From contig NZ_NETS01000006.1 in the NCBI RefSeq assembly GCF_002150035.1, positions 1-64,000 on the forward strand: 64,000 nucleotides of DNA. Direction: 5' to 3'. Both the position numbers and the translations under genes were made by a program. The notes below the pieces were generated by a model. The model saw nothing but the letters and a program-made list of their open reading frames with translations, was not told where the DNA came from and ran no database searches. Of the stretch, positions 53,877-63,309 are shown in pieces; within the stretch, counting starts at the first letter, position 1; each line of letters begins with the position of its first letter. The DNA comes from Leptospira venezuelensis. Lineage in GTDB: Bacteria > Spirochaetota > Leptospiria > Leptospirales > Leptospiraceae.

Positions 53877-54560
53877 ATGGTTCGAACCCCTAAAAAGAAG
53901 GTCAAAAAAACTAAGGCATCCAAAGCAGGTGCTCATAGTTCTAATAAAGGTCCTAAAAAAAGAGACCGAAAGGCAACTGAGACCGCTTTAATGAAAGCGG
54001 GGATACAAGTTTTTGCCAAAAAAGGATATGATGCAGCAACGACAAAGGATATAGCCAAGACTGCGGGAGCAAACGAAGCTCTTATCATGCGTTATTTTGG
54101 TGGGAAGAAGGGACTTTTAGAAGCAATCCTAACTAGAACCGATGATCTAGGCGATTCGACTACAAGCAAAAAAGAAGAGGATACAAAAGAACTTCATTTA
54201 GATGAGGCATTGGTCGAGTCCATTACGGAAAGATGTTCTGATTTTAAACATTATTCGGACTTTATGAAAGTTGCAGTTAGTAGGATCATCTTAGATCCAG
54301 ACGTTAGTAGAATTATCCAAACGAAAATATATACCAAAGCTCTTCCGGAGATGATCCATGAGCTGGAAAAATTTAAGAAGGGAGGAGAAATTGATCCTAA
54401 AGCGGATCTGAAGTCAGTTGCATTTGGAATTTCTTCTTTAACCTTTGCCCTCGGATTTATGGCTCAGGTGGTTTATAAAATTCCTGAATCGGAAATCAAA
54501 GCTACTATTAAAGAAATGGTTCGGATCTTGCAGAAGGGCCTAAGGCCAGAATCCAAATAA
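53877..54560 (+). CDS. TetR-family regulator
   Basis: 227 residues with a basic N-terminal tail (residues 1-35) before an HTH (AGIQVFAKKGYDAATTKDIA and GANEALIMRYFGGKKGLL). The C-terminal ligand domain is unassigned. Convergent with aconitase; the shared terminator follows. Target unknown. Confidence 0.85.
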   Translation: MVRTPKKKVKKTKASKAGAHSSNKGPKKRDRKATETALMKAGIQVFAKKGYDAATTKDIAKTAGANEALIMRYFGGKKGLLEAILTRTDDLGDSTTSKKEEDTKELHLDEALVESITERCSDFKHYSDFMKVAVSRIILDPDVSRIIQTKIYTKALPEMIHELEKFKKGGEIDPKADLKSVAFGISSLTFALGFMAQVVYKIPESEIKATIKEMVRILQKGLRPESK

Positions 54561-54561
54561 A

Positions 54562-54595
54562 AAAGCCGAGACCAATATTAGGTCCCGGCTTTCTT
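54562..54595. terminator. Bidirectional intrinsic terminator
   Basis: AAAGCCGAGACC (54562-54573) pairs with GGTCCCGGCTTT (54581-54592) with one mismatch and a 7-nt loop, flanked by A on one side and T on the other. It serves the converging tetR-like and acnA genes. Confidence 0.75.
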
Positions 54596-54605
54596 CAGAA
54601 AAGTT

Positions 54606-56867
54606 TTACTTTTTGCTTCCGATCAAATTTAAAGCACTTCCCGCTTTAAACCATTCAATCTGCTGAGCATTGTAAGTGTGGTTTACTTGAAATTCATCCT
54701 TACTTCCATCTTTATGATGTAAAACTAAAGTAAGAGGAGTTCCTTCTTTAAAACCAGTGAGTCCGATAATATCAATCTTATCGTCTTCTTTGATCTTGTC
54801 GTAGTCCGCCTTATCTGCAAATGTCAAAGCAAGCATACCTTGTTTTTTCAGGTTTGTTTCATGAATACGAGCAAACGATTTTACAAGAACCGCTCTCACT
54901 CCTAAAAATCTAGGCTCCATAGCAGCATGTTCTCTGGAAGAACCTTCACCATAGTTCTCGTCACCAATCACTATGGTACCGATGCCTTGAGCTTTGTATT
55001 GGCGTTGGACTTTAGGAACCTCGTCGTAAGATCCATCTAATTGGTTCTTCACGCTATTGATCTTTTCGTTAAAGATGTTCGTAGCTCCGATCAAGAGGTT
55101 ATTGGAGATATTATCCAAATGTCCTCTGAACTTCAACCAAGGACCTGCCATTGAAATATGGTCAGTAGTACATTTTCCTTTTACTTTAATCAGAAGGTTC
55201 AGCCCTTTCAGATCAGTACCTTCCCACTTTGTAAAAGGAGCAAGCAACTGTAAACGATTGGACTTAGGATCCACAACTACTTGCACACCAGAACCATCGG
55301 CAGCAGGAGCTTGGTAGCCGGCATCTTCTACATCGAATCCTTTCTTAGGAAGTTCATCTCCATTTGGAGGATCTAATTTTACCTTCTCCCCTTTTTCATT
55401 GGTAAGGGTATCATTATTCGGATCAAAAGTAAGATCTCCCGCAATCGCTAAAGCAGTTACAAGCTCAGGAGAGCCCACGAATGCGAATGTGTTCGGGTTT
55501 CCATCGTTTCTAGATTGGAAGTTACGATTGAAAGAGTGAACGATTGTGTTCTTCTCCTTCTTATCGGCTCCTACCCTGGACCACATCCCGATACAAGGAC
55601 CGCAAGCGTTTGCAAAAACTTTCGCTCCGATCTTTTCGAAAACTTTAATAAACCCGTCTCTTTCAATCGTAAAACGAACTAACTCTGAACCAGGAGTGAT
55701 CGTAAACTCAGCCTTAGGTTTTAAGGATTTTTCCGCTGCCTGATTTGCAAGAGAAGCTGCACGAGCAATATCCTCGTAAGAAGAGTTTGTGCAGGAACCG
55801 ATCAAACCAACTTCTACTTTTGTTGGCCATCCGTTCTTCTTAGCTTCTTCTTTCATTTTAGAAATAGGAGTCGCCAAATCGGGAGTGAAAGGTCCGTTCA
55901 AGTGAGGTTCTAACTCAGAAAGGTTAATCTCGATCACTTGGTCGAAAAATTTATCAGGATTTGCATACACTTCAGGGTCGGCGGTAAGGTGTTCCTTCAC
56001 TCCATTGGCCAAATCCGCAATATCCGCTCTATTAGTGGAGCGAAGGTATCTTTCCATAGATTCGTCATAGGCAAATGTGGAAGTAGTTGCGCCGATTTCA
56101 GCTCCCATATTGGCGATGGTCCCTTTTCCAGTGCAAGAAAGAGAAGTAGATCCTTCACCGAAGTATTCTACAATTGCTCCAGTCCCACCTTTTACAGTAA
56201 GAATTCCTGCTACTTTTAAGATAACGTCTTTTGCAGAAGTCCAACCATTCAATTTTCCGGTTAGTTTCACACCGATCAACTTCGGCCATTTGAGTTCCCA
56301 AGGAAGACCAGCCATCACGTCGCAAGCATCTGCTCCTCCGACCCCAATCGCAACCATCCCCAAACCACCTGCGTTTACAGTGTGAGAGTCAGTTCCGATC
56401 ATCATTCCACCAGGAAATGCATAATTTTCTAAGACTACTTGGTGAATAATTCCAGCTCCTGGTTTCCAGAATCCAATTCCGTATTTGTTGGAAACGGAAG
56501 AAAGAAAGTCGTAAACTTCTTTGTTTTCCGTAGAAGCAGTTGCTAAGTCTGTAGAGGAACCAGTTTTCGCAGTGATCAAGTGGTCACAGTGTACTGTGGA
56601 AGGAACTGCTACCTTACTTCTACCTGCAGACATGAATTGTAATAAGGCCATCTGTGCCGTCGCGTCCTGCATGGCAACGCGATCTGGGGCAAAATCAACG
56701 TAAGATTTTCCTCTTTCGAAATTGGAGGAAGGAGTTCCTTCCCAAAGGTGTGAATAAAGAATTTTTTCGGTCAGAGTGAGAGGTCTTCCGACCACTTCTC
56801 TGGCTTTCTTAACCAGGTTCCCGAGTTTTTCATACCGGGCACGAATCATATCTATATCAAATGCCAT
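54606..56867 (-). CDS. acnA: Aconitate hydratase
   Basis: 753 residues from the ATG at 56865-56867, which has GGAG at good distance; an upstream ATG at 56891 is less likely. 4Fe-4S cysteines are in LIGSCTNSSYED and NACGPCIGMW. Active-site Arg/Ser segments lie in GEGSSREHAAMEPRFLG. Length and sequence are of the mitochondrial-type aconitase. It isomerises citrate to isocitrate in the TCA cycle. Monocistronic, with a terminator at the 3' end. Confidence 0.95.
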   Translation of the reverse strand: MAFDIDMIRARYEKLGNLVKKAREVVGRPLTLTEKILYSHLWEGTPSSNFERGKSYVDFAPDRVAMQDATAQMALLQFMSAGRSKVAVPSTVHCDHLITAKTGSSTDLATASTENKEVYDFLSSVSNKYGIGFWKPGAGIIHQVVLENYAFPGGMMIGTDSHTVNAGGLGMVAIGVGGADACDVMAGLPWELKWPKLIGVKLTGKLNGWTSAKDVILKVAGILTVKGGTGAIVEYFGEGSTSLSCTGKGTIANMGAEIGATTSTFAYDESMERYLRSTNRADIADLANGVKEHLTADPEVYANPDKFFDQVIEINLSELEPHLNGPFTPDLATPISKMKEEAKKNGWPTKVEVGLIGSCTNSSYEDIARAASLANQAAEKSLKPKAEFTITPGSELVRFTIERDGFIKVFEKIGAKVFANACGPCIGMWSRVGADKKEKNTIVHSFNRNFQSRNDGNPNTFAFVGSPELVTALAIAGDLTFDPNNDTLTNEKGEKVKLDPPNGDELPKKGFDVEDAGYQAPAADGSGVQVVVDPKSNRLQLLAPFTKWEGTDLKGLNLLIKVKGKCTTDHISMAGPWLKFRGHLDNISNNLLIGATNIFNEKINSVKNQLDGSYDEVPKVQRQYKAQGIGTIVIGDENYGEGSSREHAAMEPRFLGVRAVLVKSFARIHETNLKKQGMLALTFADKADYDKIKEDDKIDIIGLTGFKEGTPLTLVLHHKDGSKDEFQVNHTYNAQQIEWFKAGSALNLIGSKK

Positions 56868-57056
56868 TGTCATCTCCGATGATGGTTTCATCGTCTCTTA
56901 GGGTCGGGGTGCTTGTATAGGATTTTTCAGCCAAAAGGACAATTTTAAGAATACGGAATATCCGTTTACTATTTGATTAGATGGAAGATGGTCGAGAAGG
57001 AAAGGTCTGGAGTTCCTACCAGAAATTGGAAGAAAGAAAAGGGAAATAGCTCCCCT

Positions 57057-58046
57057 TCACTTAACGATTTGGATATCCACTCGTCTATTTTTTTCCTGAC
57101 TTTGTCTCTTTCCCTCTGAAGAAGAAACTACTTGAGAACCTTTCGCTTCCAAAACGAAACGAGAAGCTTCTAAACCATTTCCCAATAAATAATCCCTGAC
57201 CATCTCGGCCCTGAGTTGCGAAACTTTCAGATTCACCTCTTCGGTTCCTTCAGATGAAGCATGTCCAATTAAAACTGCTTTTGCATCCAAATGTTTTTTG
57301 AGAAGAAGCGTAAGCGAATCCAAAATCCTTCTTTGGGATTGAGGAATTTTTATATCATTTTTATCAAAAAGGATTGGGGAAGATTGAATTTTAGAAGCAA
57401 GCTCCGCATCTTTTCCGGAAAAATTAGCAGATTCATGCTTCTGGGAGAAAAAGCTAAAGATACTTTCCTTTTCTGAAGAAGCAGAAGTTTCCTTCTTTTC
57501 TTCCAGTTGCTTAGATTTACCTTCTTTAACTTCTTCTGTATGACTAATAGACTTCCTTCCATTATTTCGGAATGCATAATAGATCCCTATTCCAAAACCA
57601 CCAAGAATAACGAGGGAAAGGACCAGAACAGGAATTCTATTCTGTTTCCTGGTCTGTCCTGCAGAAGGAGTTGGGATATAACCTCTATAAGGTTCTGAGT
57701 GTTGAGAACTCATAAGACTAATCGCTTCATCGTGAGAAGTGTATTCCTCTTGGGGAGAAGATTTGGTATGAGAAGATTTTTCAGCAGCCCATTTACGAAT
57801 TTCAGTGCGAAACCACTCATCCGCTTTTGTGGTAAATTGAAAATTCTCACGGACATATTCTATCGTTTTCTTTTCGATATCAGTATAAGTATTGTTATCC
57901 TTTACGGCGTTGAGAAGTTTCTTTGCATCCGCGATTGAAATACGACCATCTTTTTTACCTGATGTAGCCTTCTCGGCTAATTCAATTAGGCCTCGGTCAT
58001 ATTTTTTGCCTTTTATAGTGACGTAATAATTCTGCTTCTTAGTCAT
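57057..58046 (-). CDS. OmpA-domain protein with cytoplasmic N-terminus
   Basis: 329 residues. No signal peptide; the N-terminal ~130 residues (ISIADAKKLLNAVKDNNTYT and WFRTEIRKWAAEK) precede one membrane helix at ~140-160. After a Glu/Lys-rich linker comes an OmpA-like peptidoglycan-binding domain (~225-329; LIGHASSEGTEEVNLKVSQL, KNRRVDIQIV). So it would span the inner membrane and tie it to the wall. The N-terminal domain is seen in OmpA-family proteins of several bacteria; its role is unknown. Confidence 0.8.
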   Translation of the reverse strand: MTKKQNYYVTIKGKKYDRGLIELAEKATSGKKDGRISIADAKKLLNAVKDNNTYTDIEKKTIEYVRENFQFTTKADEWFRTEIRKWAAEKSSHTKSSPQEEYTSHDEAISLMSSQHSEPYRGYIPTPSAGQTRKQNRIPVLVLSLVILGGFGIGIYYAFRNNGRKSISHTEEVKEGKSKQLEEKKETSASSEKESIFSFFSQKHESANFSGKDAELASKIQSSPILFDKNDIKIPQSQRRILDSLTLLLKKHLDAKAVLIGHASSEGTEEVNLKVSQLRAEMVRDYLLGNGLEASRFVLEAKGSQVVSSSEGKRQSQEKNRRVDIQIVK

Positions 58047-58237
58047 ATTCTCCGTCCGCAGTAAAGGCCAGCGATCGTTTCATTCGAAAAACCCTTTCTG
58101 GGGTAAATCAAATCTTAAGTTAAATTGATAGACGATCCGTGCAACAAAAGTTTTGCGAGGCCTGTATTCATTATCGAACCATCTATGACGCTTTCTTAAT
58201 TCTAAATGAAGTCTGAGGAGAATAAAATCCGCAGTTT

Positions 58238-59182
58238 TCAAATTTCTCGCCAATATGGGCTAATTTCTGAGAGGGAGTTCCTTCCTAAAAGTACCATTAG
58301 AAGACGATCCAGTCCGATCGAAATTCCGGAACATTCTGGGATACCTCTCTCTAAAGCCTGAAGGAACTCCTCGTGAATAGGAAATACTTCCTTGCCTAAC
58401 TTTCTTCGCAGCTCTTGCTCTTTTTCAAAACGAGCTCTCTGTTCTATCGGGTCCAAAAGTTCGTAAAATGCATTAGCTAATTCTATTTTTCCGAAATATA
58501 ATTCGAATCTTTTTGCTACTCCGTTTTCAATTCTAGAAAGAGCAGCCAATTCCGGAGGATAATCATATACGAATTGAAATTCCGAACTGAAGTTTGGCTC
58601 TAATACATTTAAGAATATTAGAAAGAAGCAGTCTTCATATTCCATGGAATCGAAAGGAAGATTCGTTAGAGACAAATCCGCTATTTTTCTCTCCAATGAG
58701 TCCCTATCCCAGTCTATATTAGCCCAATTGGAAAGGAGTTCCTTCACTGACTTTCTTTGAAAGGGCTTCTCCGGGAGAGGAAGGCCGAGCATATGAGCGA
58801 CCCATCGAATTAATTCCTCTAAAAGGTCCATTGCTTGTTGTAAATCAGTACCTATTTGATAAAATTCCAACATGAGGAATTCAGCTGTATGGTAGGAACT
58901 CCCCTTCTCTCCTGAACGAAATGTATGTGCAATCTCGTATACCTTTTCAGCTCCTAAAGATAAAGCTTGCTTGAGAGAATATTCAGGGGAAGTGATCAGA
59001 TATCCCTTTTCCGTCCCAGAAGGAGATCCTACTATAAACGGATCCAAATAAGGCTCCATCCCCGGAATTTTTTTCAAAGACGGCGTATCAATCTCGAGGA
59101 ATCCTTTTTCATGAAAAAAAGTTCTCGTAGCATGCAAAAATCTGGATCGAAATGACAATACTTCTAAGTTATTCAGCTTCAT
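58238..59182 (-). CDS. epmA: EF-P beta-lysine ligase (EpmA/PoxA/GenX)
   Basis: 314 residues, a class II lysyl-tRNA-synthetase catalytic core without the anticodon-binding domain. Motif 2 (EIAHTFRSGEKGSSYHTAEF then LMLEFYQ) and motif 3 (SGISIGLDRLLMVLLG) are intact. It attaches beta-lysine to EF-P Lys34-equivalent. efp and an EpmB-like gene lie 35 and 33 kb away in the same window. Four GGAACTCC-type octamers fall inside it. Confidence 0.9.
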   Translation of the reverse strand: MKLNNLEVLSFRSRFLHATRTFFHEKGFLEIDTPSLKKIPGMEPYLDPFIVGSPSGTEKGYLITSPEYSLKQALSLGAEKVYEIAHTFRSGEKGSSYHTAEFLMLEFYQIGTDLQQAMDLLEELIRWVAHMLGLPLPEKPFQRKSVKELLSNWANIDWDRDSLERKIADLSLTNLPFDSMEYEDCFFLIFLNVLEPNFSSEFQFVYDYPPELAALSRIENGVAKRFELYFGKIELANAFYELLDPIEQRARFEKEQELRRKLGKEVFPIHEEFLQALERGIPECSGISIGLDRLLMVLLGRNSLSEISPYWREI

Positions 59183-59238
59183 CTTTGAATACGAAATTGC
59201 TCAAAACGGCAAATTAATCCTTTAGAAAGGAAATTATT

Positions 59239-59565
59239 GTGGAGTACATCCGAAAATACAATCACTTCGAAATAAGAAAAAAGCCAAAAGCTGTAGAGAT
59301 TGAACCCCTTCTTTCTGAAGTGAATGATCAAGTACTTAATGAATTAAACTCAGTTTTAGCAATGGCCTTTTATGAAACAAATCGCCATGTAAAATTAGAA
59401 ATATCAAAATTCGAGACTTTACCGTTCCCAGTAATTGAAAAATTGATCAAATATGCCTTAGATCTGCGAGAAAAGAATCGAGTATTAATTCTTTCCAAAC
59501 CAAGACCTCCGATCCGAAAATACATTAAAACTTTTTCTTTAGAAGAATTAATTCTGATCCTCTGA
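59239..59565 (+). CDS. Hypothetical protein, STAS-like pattern
   Basis: 108 residues from a GTG start with AAAGGA upstream. The strand-helix order (VKLEISKFETLPFPVIEKLI, then NRVLILSKP and a final helix) recalls a STAS domain of anti-sigma-factor antagonists, but the usual phospho-serine motif is not obvious. It overlaps the converging DUF4279-like gene by 18 bp. Family is tentative. Confidence 0.5.
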   Translation: MEYIRKYNHFEIRKKPKAVEIEPLLSEVNDQVLNELNSVLAMAFYETNRHVKLEISKFETLPFPVIEKLIKYALDLREKNRVLILSKPRPPIRKYIKTFSLEELILIL

Positions 59566-59988
59566 CCTTCTCCTTTTTTCCGGAACATTCCAAGCATGAA
59601 AAGACAATTTCAACCCAAGATTTCCTATGAGCAAGAGTGTTCGAGAACTTAGGGAAGTTTCTTCCAAGCTACCATTATTAAATTCAACAGAACAATAAAG
59701 TACGACATTATGTTTTTCGCAAAAACTTTGAAATTCTTTCCGATGAGGGGCTATTTTTTCCAGTAGCTCTTGGATATGATCTTCTAACGGTGAACTCGCA
59801 TCTCTTTTTGAGTGAATTTGCCATAAGGAAGAAGTAATCGATTTTCCAGAAATGGCAGGAACTCCCTTATTCACTGATAAATCTGGTCGGATACCCAGGG
59901 TTCTGGTTACTTCATGAACATCCAAACCAGGTTCCGAAACTGCGATAAGAGCCCAGCTCCGAGGGAAGGAAGGATTACTATATTTCAT
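59548..59988 (-). CDS. DUF4279-like protein
   Basis: 146 residues. VHEVTRTLGIRPDLSVNKG near the N-terminus, a SSLWQIHSKR strand and a final LLLIGNLGLKLSFHAW strand fit the DUF4279 pattern. Function unknown. 3' ends of this and the previous gene overlap head-on. Confidence 0.6.
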   Translation of the reverse strand: MKYSNPSFPRSWALIAVSEPGLDVHEVTRTLGIRPDLSVNKGVPAISGKSITSSLWQIHSKRDASSPLEDHIQELLEKIAPHRKEFQSFCEKHNVVLYCSVEFNNGSLEETSLSSRTLLLIGNLGLKLSFHAWNVPEKRRRSEDQN

Positions 59989-60214
59989 AAACTGTTAGAA
60001 ACCAGACTTTTTACATTAAGAAATAAGAATTCTCCAGAAATGCCACTAAAGATAAACAGCAAACCCTTCAAAAACGCTAAACATATAGCATTTTTCGAAT
60101 TTTTGTTTTTCAATCAATACATTTAAAATCTCATTTTTTGCTATGTTACAATTTTGGTGGGAATAATATGTTGTAATGAGGTTAAATTTAACATCCAATA
60201 CACCTGAGGCGCTT

Positions 60215-60940
60215 ATGAAGAATATTCTGGTAATTGAAGATGATCCGGACATCGGGAATTTAATACGAAAGTCATTAGATTCAGCTCATTACCGGACCAC
60301 TATTCAAACTTCTGGCGAAGAGGGCCTTAAATATTATAAGGCCAACCACCCTGACCTCTTGATTTTAGATCTTTCCTTACCTGATATTGACGGAATGGAT
60401 GTATGTCGGACCGTCCGAAGATCTGATGAGAACACTCCCATTTTTATTGTTACTGCCAGAAATGAAGAAATAGATAGAATAATGGGGCTCGAATTAGGTG
60501 CAGATGATTATATCACAAAGCCTTTCTCTGTGAGAGAATTAAAAACCAGAGTAGATGTATTCTTCCGTCGATGGGACAAAAAAGCCGGTATTAAACCCAA
60601 TATTGGAAGTGGCGGAGAAATTATCAGAGGATCTTTGAAAATTGACCCTGTTCGACGCAGGGTTACATTAAAAGACCAAGTGATAAACATCTCTAGAAAA
60701 GAATTTGATATTTTGCAACTAATGGCAACTTCACCAGGCAAAGTTTTTTCGAGAGAAATGATTCTAGAAGCTGTTTGGGGAATGGAATGGGATGGGTTTG
60801 AAAGAATGATCGACTCTCACATCAAGAGAATTCGGTCCAAGTTGGAAAAAAATTCCGCACAACCTGAATGGATAGAGACAATTTGGGGAATTGGTTATAG
60901 ATTTACCGATAATTACGAAGGTATTGTAATTGTAGATTAG
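60215..60940 (+). CDS. OmpR-family response regulator
   Basis: 241 residues from the ATG at 60215, preceded by GAGG. Receiver (~1-120; NILVIEDDPDIGNL, phospho-acceptor Asp in LLILDLSLPDIDG, Lys in DDYITKPFS) and a winged-helix DNA-binding domain (~140-235; SRKEFDILQLMATSPGKVFS, IDSHIKRIRSKL). No kinase gene is adjacent, so its partner is elsewhere. A strong hairpin follows. Confidence 0.93.
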   Translation: MKNILVIEDDPDIGNLIRKSLDSAHYRTTIQTSGEEGLKYYKANHPDLLILDLSLPDIDGMDVCRTVRRSDENTPIFIVTARNEEIDRIMGLELGADDYITKPFSVRELKTRVDVFFRRWDKKAGIKPNIGSGGEIIRGSLKIDPVRRRVTLKDQVINISRKEFDILQLMATSPGKVFSREMILEAVWGMEWDGFERMIDSHIKRIRSKLEKNSAQPEWIETIWGIGYRFTDNYEGIVIVD

Positions 60941-60964
60941 ATCTTTAATCTTCAGATAGCTGAG

Positions 60965-60997
60965 AATCCGTTCTTAGAAAAATTTAAGAACGGATTT
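60965..60997 (+). terminator. Strong hairpin after the response regulator
   Basis: AATCCGTTCTTA (60965-60976) and TAAGAACGGATT (60985-60996) form a perfect 12-bp stem with an 8-nt loop. The following T run is short, so termination may be partly Rho-dependent. A GGAGTTCC octamer follows at 61002. Confidence 0.65.
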
Positions 60998-61098
60998 GAA
61001 AGGAGTTCCTTCCCAAAGAAAATCCCTAAATTTCCTATAGTTCATAATTTTTATAAAAAAATTCACTCTCTTTGATCAATTAAAGACCTGTTTCCGAT

Positions 61099-61662
61099 AT
61101 GGAAACATCAAAAAATACCCTTCACCGTTTCTTCTCTCAGAATATATCTTTAGAAAATGTAATTAGGAAGAAACGTAAAGTCTCTACACTTCTTATACCT
61201 CCACACCTCGAGAAATATGTTCGTAAGCAAGGAATCAACCATCTACTAAGAAATGCACTTGCAAACCAACGAAGAAGTTTTCATTCGAATAAACGTATTA
61301 ATTCTAATTCTATAAATACCAAATATCAGAATATCCGAGGAAGATCAAAAGAAAGGAGATATATAAAATTCAACTTCAGACCAAGACCAGAAGATTGGAC
61401 TCAACTTAGAAGTCTCGCCATCAGCCACGGAGTCTCTATGTGTTATTTATTTGTGGCACTACTAGAAGAATATAAATTGAAAGGCATTTCAAAAGCAGAA
61501 AAGATTATTTGGCAAGTAAAAGCTGCAATACATGCAAACTTTGATTCGAAGGTCTTTTTCAGAGAGCTATGGATCTTTGAATGTCAATCAGCAAATTCCA
61601 ACTTTAGATTTCTCGGCAAAGATGTCTCCGCGAACCAAAAATCACTTAAAAATATAGAATAG
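61099..61662 (+). CDS. DUF1564-family protein (Leptospira type)
   Basis: 187 residues with the marks of DUF1564: STLLIPPHLEKYVRKQGINH then LLRNAL, a basic middle and KFNFRPRPEDWTQLRSLAIS followed by a CYLFVALLEEY helix. As far as I know this family is confined to Leptospira and has no assigned function; the RHH-like C-terminus suggests DNA binding. Main support for the genus assignment. Confidence 0.75.
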   Translation: METSKNTLHRFFSQNISLENVIRKKRKVSTLLIPPHLEKYVRKQGINHLLRNALANQRRSFHSNKRINSNSINTKYQNIRGRSKERRYIKFNFRPRPEDWTQLRSLAISHGVSMCYLFVALLEEYKLKGISKAEKIIWQVKAAIHANFDSKVFFRELWIFECQSANSNFRFLGKDVSANQKSLKNIE

Positions 61663-61673
61663 TTGCAACCAAA

Positions 61674-61979
61674 TCAAAGACTACTTAAAAGATTTTCAGC
61701 AGTTGTCGCAAATCGCAAATCAAAGCTGGACAATCCATTTAAACTATGAGTGTATAATTCGACTCGAACAGAATTATATGAAAAAAGCAATTCCGGATGG
61801 TGGTCCATATCATTGGCAAGATTTGCTAAAATTGTTAAGACTTTAATTCCATCCAGATATTGAGGTAATTTGTATATTCTAATAATCCTTGGAACTGAAT
61901 CTAACGTAGACACTTCCCAGGTTGTTGGGAGTTCCTTCCGAATTTGATCAATTGACAGCGAAACTGGAGAATTGCTCAC
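61674..61979 (-). CDS. phhB: Pterin-4a-carbinolamine dehydratase
   Basis: 101 residues. NDMDHHPELLFSYNSVRVEL is the EAxxHHPxxxxxYxxV-type active-site motif, and LYTHSLNGLSSFD the C-terminal block. Recycles tetrahydrobiopterin cofactors or serves in related folate chemistry. Convergent with the DUF1564 gene; 12 bp after the coiled-coil gene. Confidence 0.85.
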   Translation of the reverse strand: MSNSPVSLSIDQIRKELPTTWEVSTLDSVPRIIRIYKLPQYLDGIKVLTILANLANDMDHHPELLFSYNSVRVELYTHSLNGLSSFDLRFATTAENLLSSL

Positions 61980-61991
61980 GAAATTCTATAA

Positions 61992-62405
61992 TTAAAGCAC
62001 TTTTTTCAAGGCTTGCTTAATCTTCTCTGCATCATCAATCGCTCCGTTTGAAAGAGATCCCGCGCGGGCCATTAAATTAACAGCACCATCCATTCTCGCT
62101 TTTAGCTCTTCGATTTTGTGTAGTTGATCGTTCAAAAAGGCAAGCTTTGATTCTATTTCCATTTCCTTTCTTTCAAGAAGAAGTTTATAATTTTCTAACT
62201 CTTGAATTTTCTTACGGGTCTTTTTCGCTTCACTATCTACATCTTTTCGATAATATTTCTCTAATTCTTTCTCTGCTTGAGCATGACGATCGGCTTCCGC
62301 CTTAAATTCTCGCTTCAAATGTTTTAGAGCTTGGCGATATGCTCTATTGTATATCCTCTGTCTTTGAGTTCTTCTTATCTTAGCAATTTTAGATAATAAG
62401 TTCAT
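61992..62405 (-). CDS. Coiled-coil protein
   Basis: 137 residues, almost entirely Lys/Glu/Arg-rich heptad sequence (residues ~15-105), with a short C-terminal helix. Basic N-terminus (KIAKIRRTQRQRIYNRAYRQ). No family recognised. Probably cotranscribed with phhB, 12 bp downstream. Confidence 0.6.
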   Translation of the reverse strand: MNLLSKIAKIRRTQRQRIYNRAYRQALKHLKREFKAEADRHAQAEKELEKYYRKDVDSEAKKTRKKIQELENYKLLLERKEMEIESKLAFLNDQLHKIEELKARMDGAVNLMARAGSLSNGAIDDAEKIKQALKKVL

Positions 62406-62612
62406 GTGCCATCCCCTTTTTTACTTTGCATCGACCGGAATGGTTTTCGCTTTGATTTTCTATCCGTTTCACGGTTAGACCTAATATATCGACTTAATTA
62501 TCCCTACGGTCAAATTTAAAGTCCTTAATTTTTACGATTGAATGATTTCAAGATGTAAAATTCTTGAAATTGATCAGCTATACTAACATAAAAGTATCTG
62601 GAGGGCGTTCTT

Positions 62613-62891
62613 ATGTCTAAAGGTGATAATCTAAGCGAAGAACTCCAAATCTTAAAGGATAAGGCCAAAAAAATTACAGGTAAGGCCCGGGAGGAATACT
62701 TGGAACACGTATCTGATTTAAAGGAAAAGTTAAAGCAAGTCACTGGTGAAACGAGTGAAAAAGCCAAGCAAATCATCGATCAAACAGGAACTTATATTAA
62801 AGAAAATCCACAGAAAGCAACTTTGATCGGATTAGGAGTTGGAGTTGGGATAGGCGTTATTGTCGGAATGCTTATCGGTCGAAGAAAATAA
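62613..62891 (+). CDS. DUF883 (ElaB/YqjD-like) protein
   Basis: 92 residues: helical, charged N-terminal part and a C-terminal glycine-zipper-like helix (IKENPQKATLIGLGVGVGIG ... GRRK), the YqjD/ElaB pattern. Such proteins are inner-membrane tail-anchored and, in E. coli, ribosome-associated in stationary phase. GGAGG ribosome site upstream. First of three small genes. Confidence 0.82.
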   Translation: MSKGDNLSEELQILKDKAKKITGKAREEYLEHVSDLKEKLKQVTGETSEKAKQIIDQTGTYIKENPQKATLIGLGVGVGIGVIVGMLIGRRK

Positions 62892-62904
62892 TACGGAACA
62901 TCCA

Positions 62905-63288
62905 TTGACCGCTAAAAAAACGGATTCAGAAGAAATTCCTTACGAAAAGAACGAGAAGCAGGATGGAACTTCATTTTCGAGTTTCGAACTGAAGGAACAC
63001 CTGCTTGCTTTCATCAACTCAATCGCAGAATATTTCGAAACCCTTCTCCTATACGCAAAAAAAGTTGCGGTGGAAAAGATTATATTAGGCATCCAAGCTT
63101 ATATATTCTTTCGAATTGCCCTTTTCTTCATAAGCTTAAGCGTATTATTCTTTCTTGCAGCCTTTTTCCTCTGTCTACAAAGACAATTTGCAGGAGATCC
63201 GTTACCTGCGGCTATGGGAACTGGAGGGCTTTGCCTTTTTATTTCTTTGCTTGGTGTTTTCGCTCTCATTCGGAAACTTAAAGCGTGA
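62905..63288 (+). CDS. Holin-superfamily/YqjE-like membrane protein
   Basis: 128 residues if the TTG at 62905 is used; a TTG at 62860 would overlap the DUF883 gene by 32 bp. A polar N-terminus precedes two membrane helices (~63-90, ~102-125). DUF883 genes are commonly followed by a YqjE-like protein with this topology, which supports the call. Start uncertain. Confidence 0.65.
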   Translation: MTAKKTDSEEIPYEKNEKQDGTSFSSFELKEHLLAFINSIAEYFETLLLYAKKVAVEKIILGIQAYIFFRIALFFISLSVLFFLAAFFLCLQRQFAGDPLPAAMGTGGLCLFISLLGVFALIRKLKA

Positions 63289-63309
63289 AAGTGGAAGGAA
63301 CTCCCGCCC

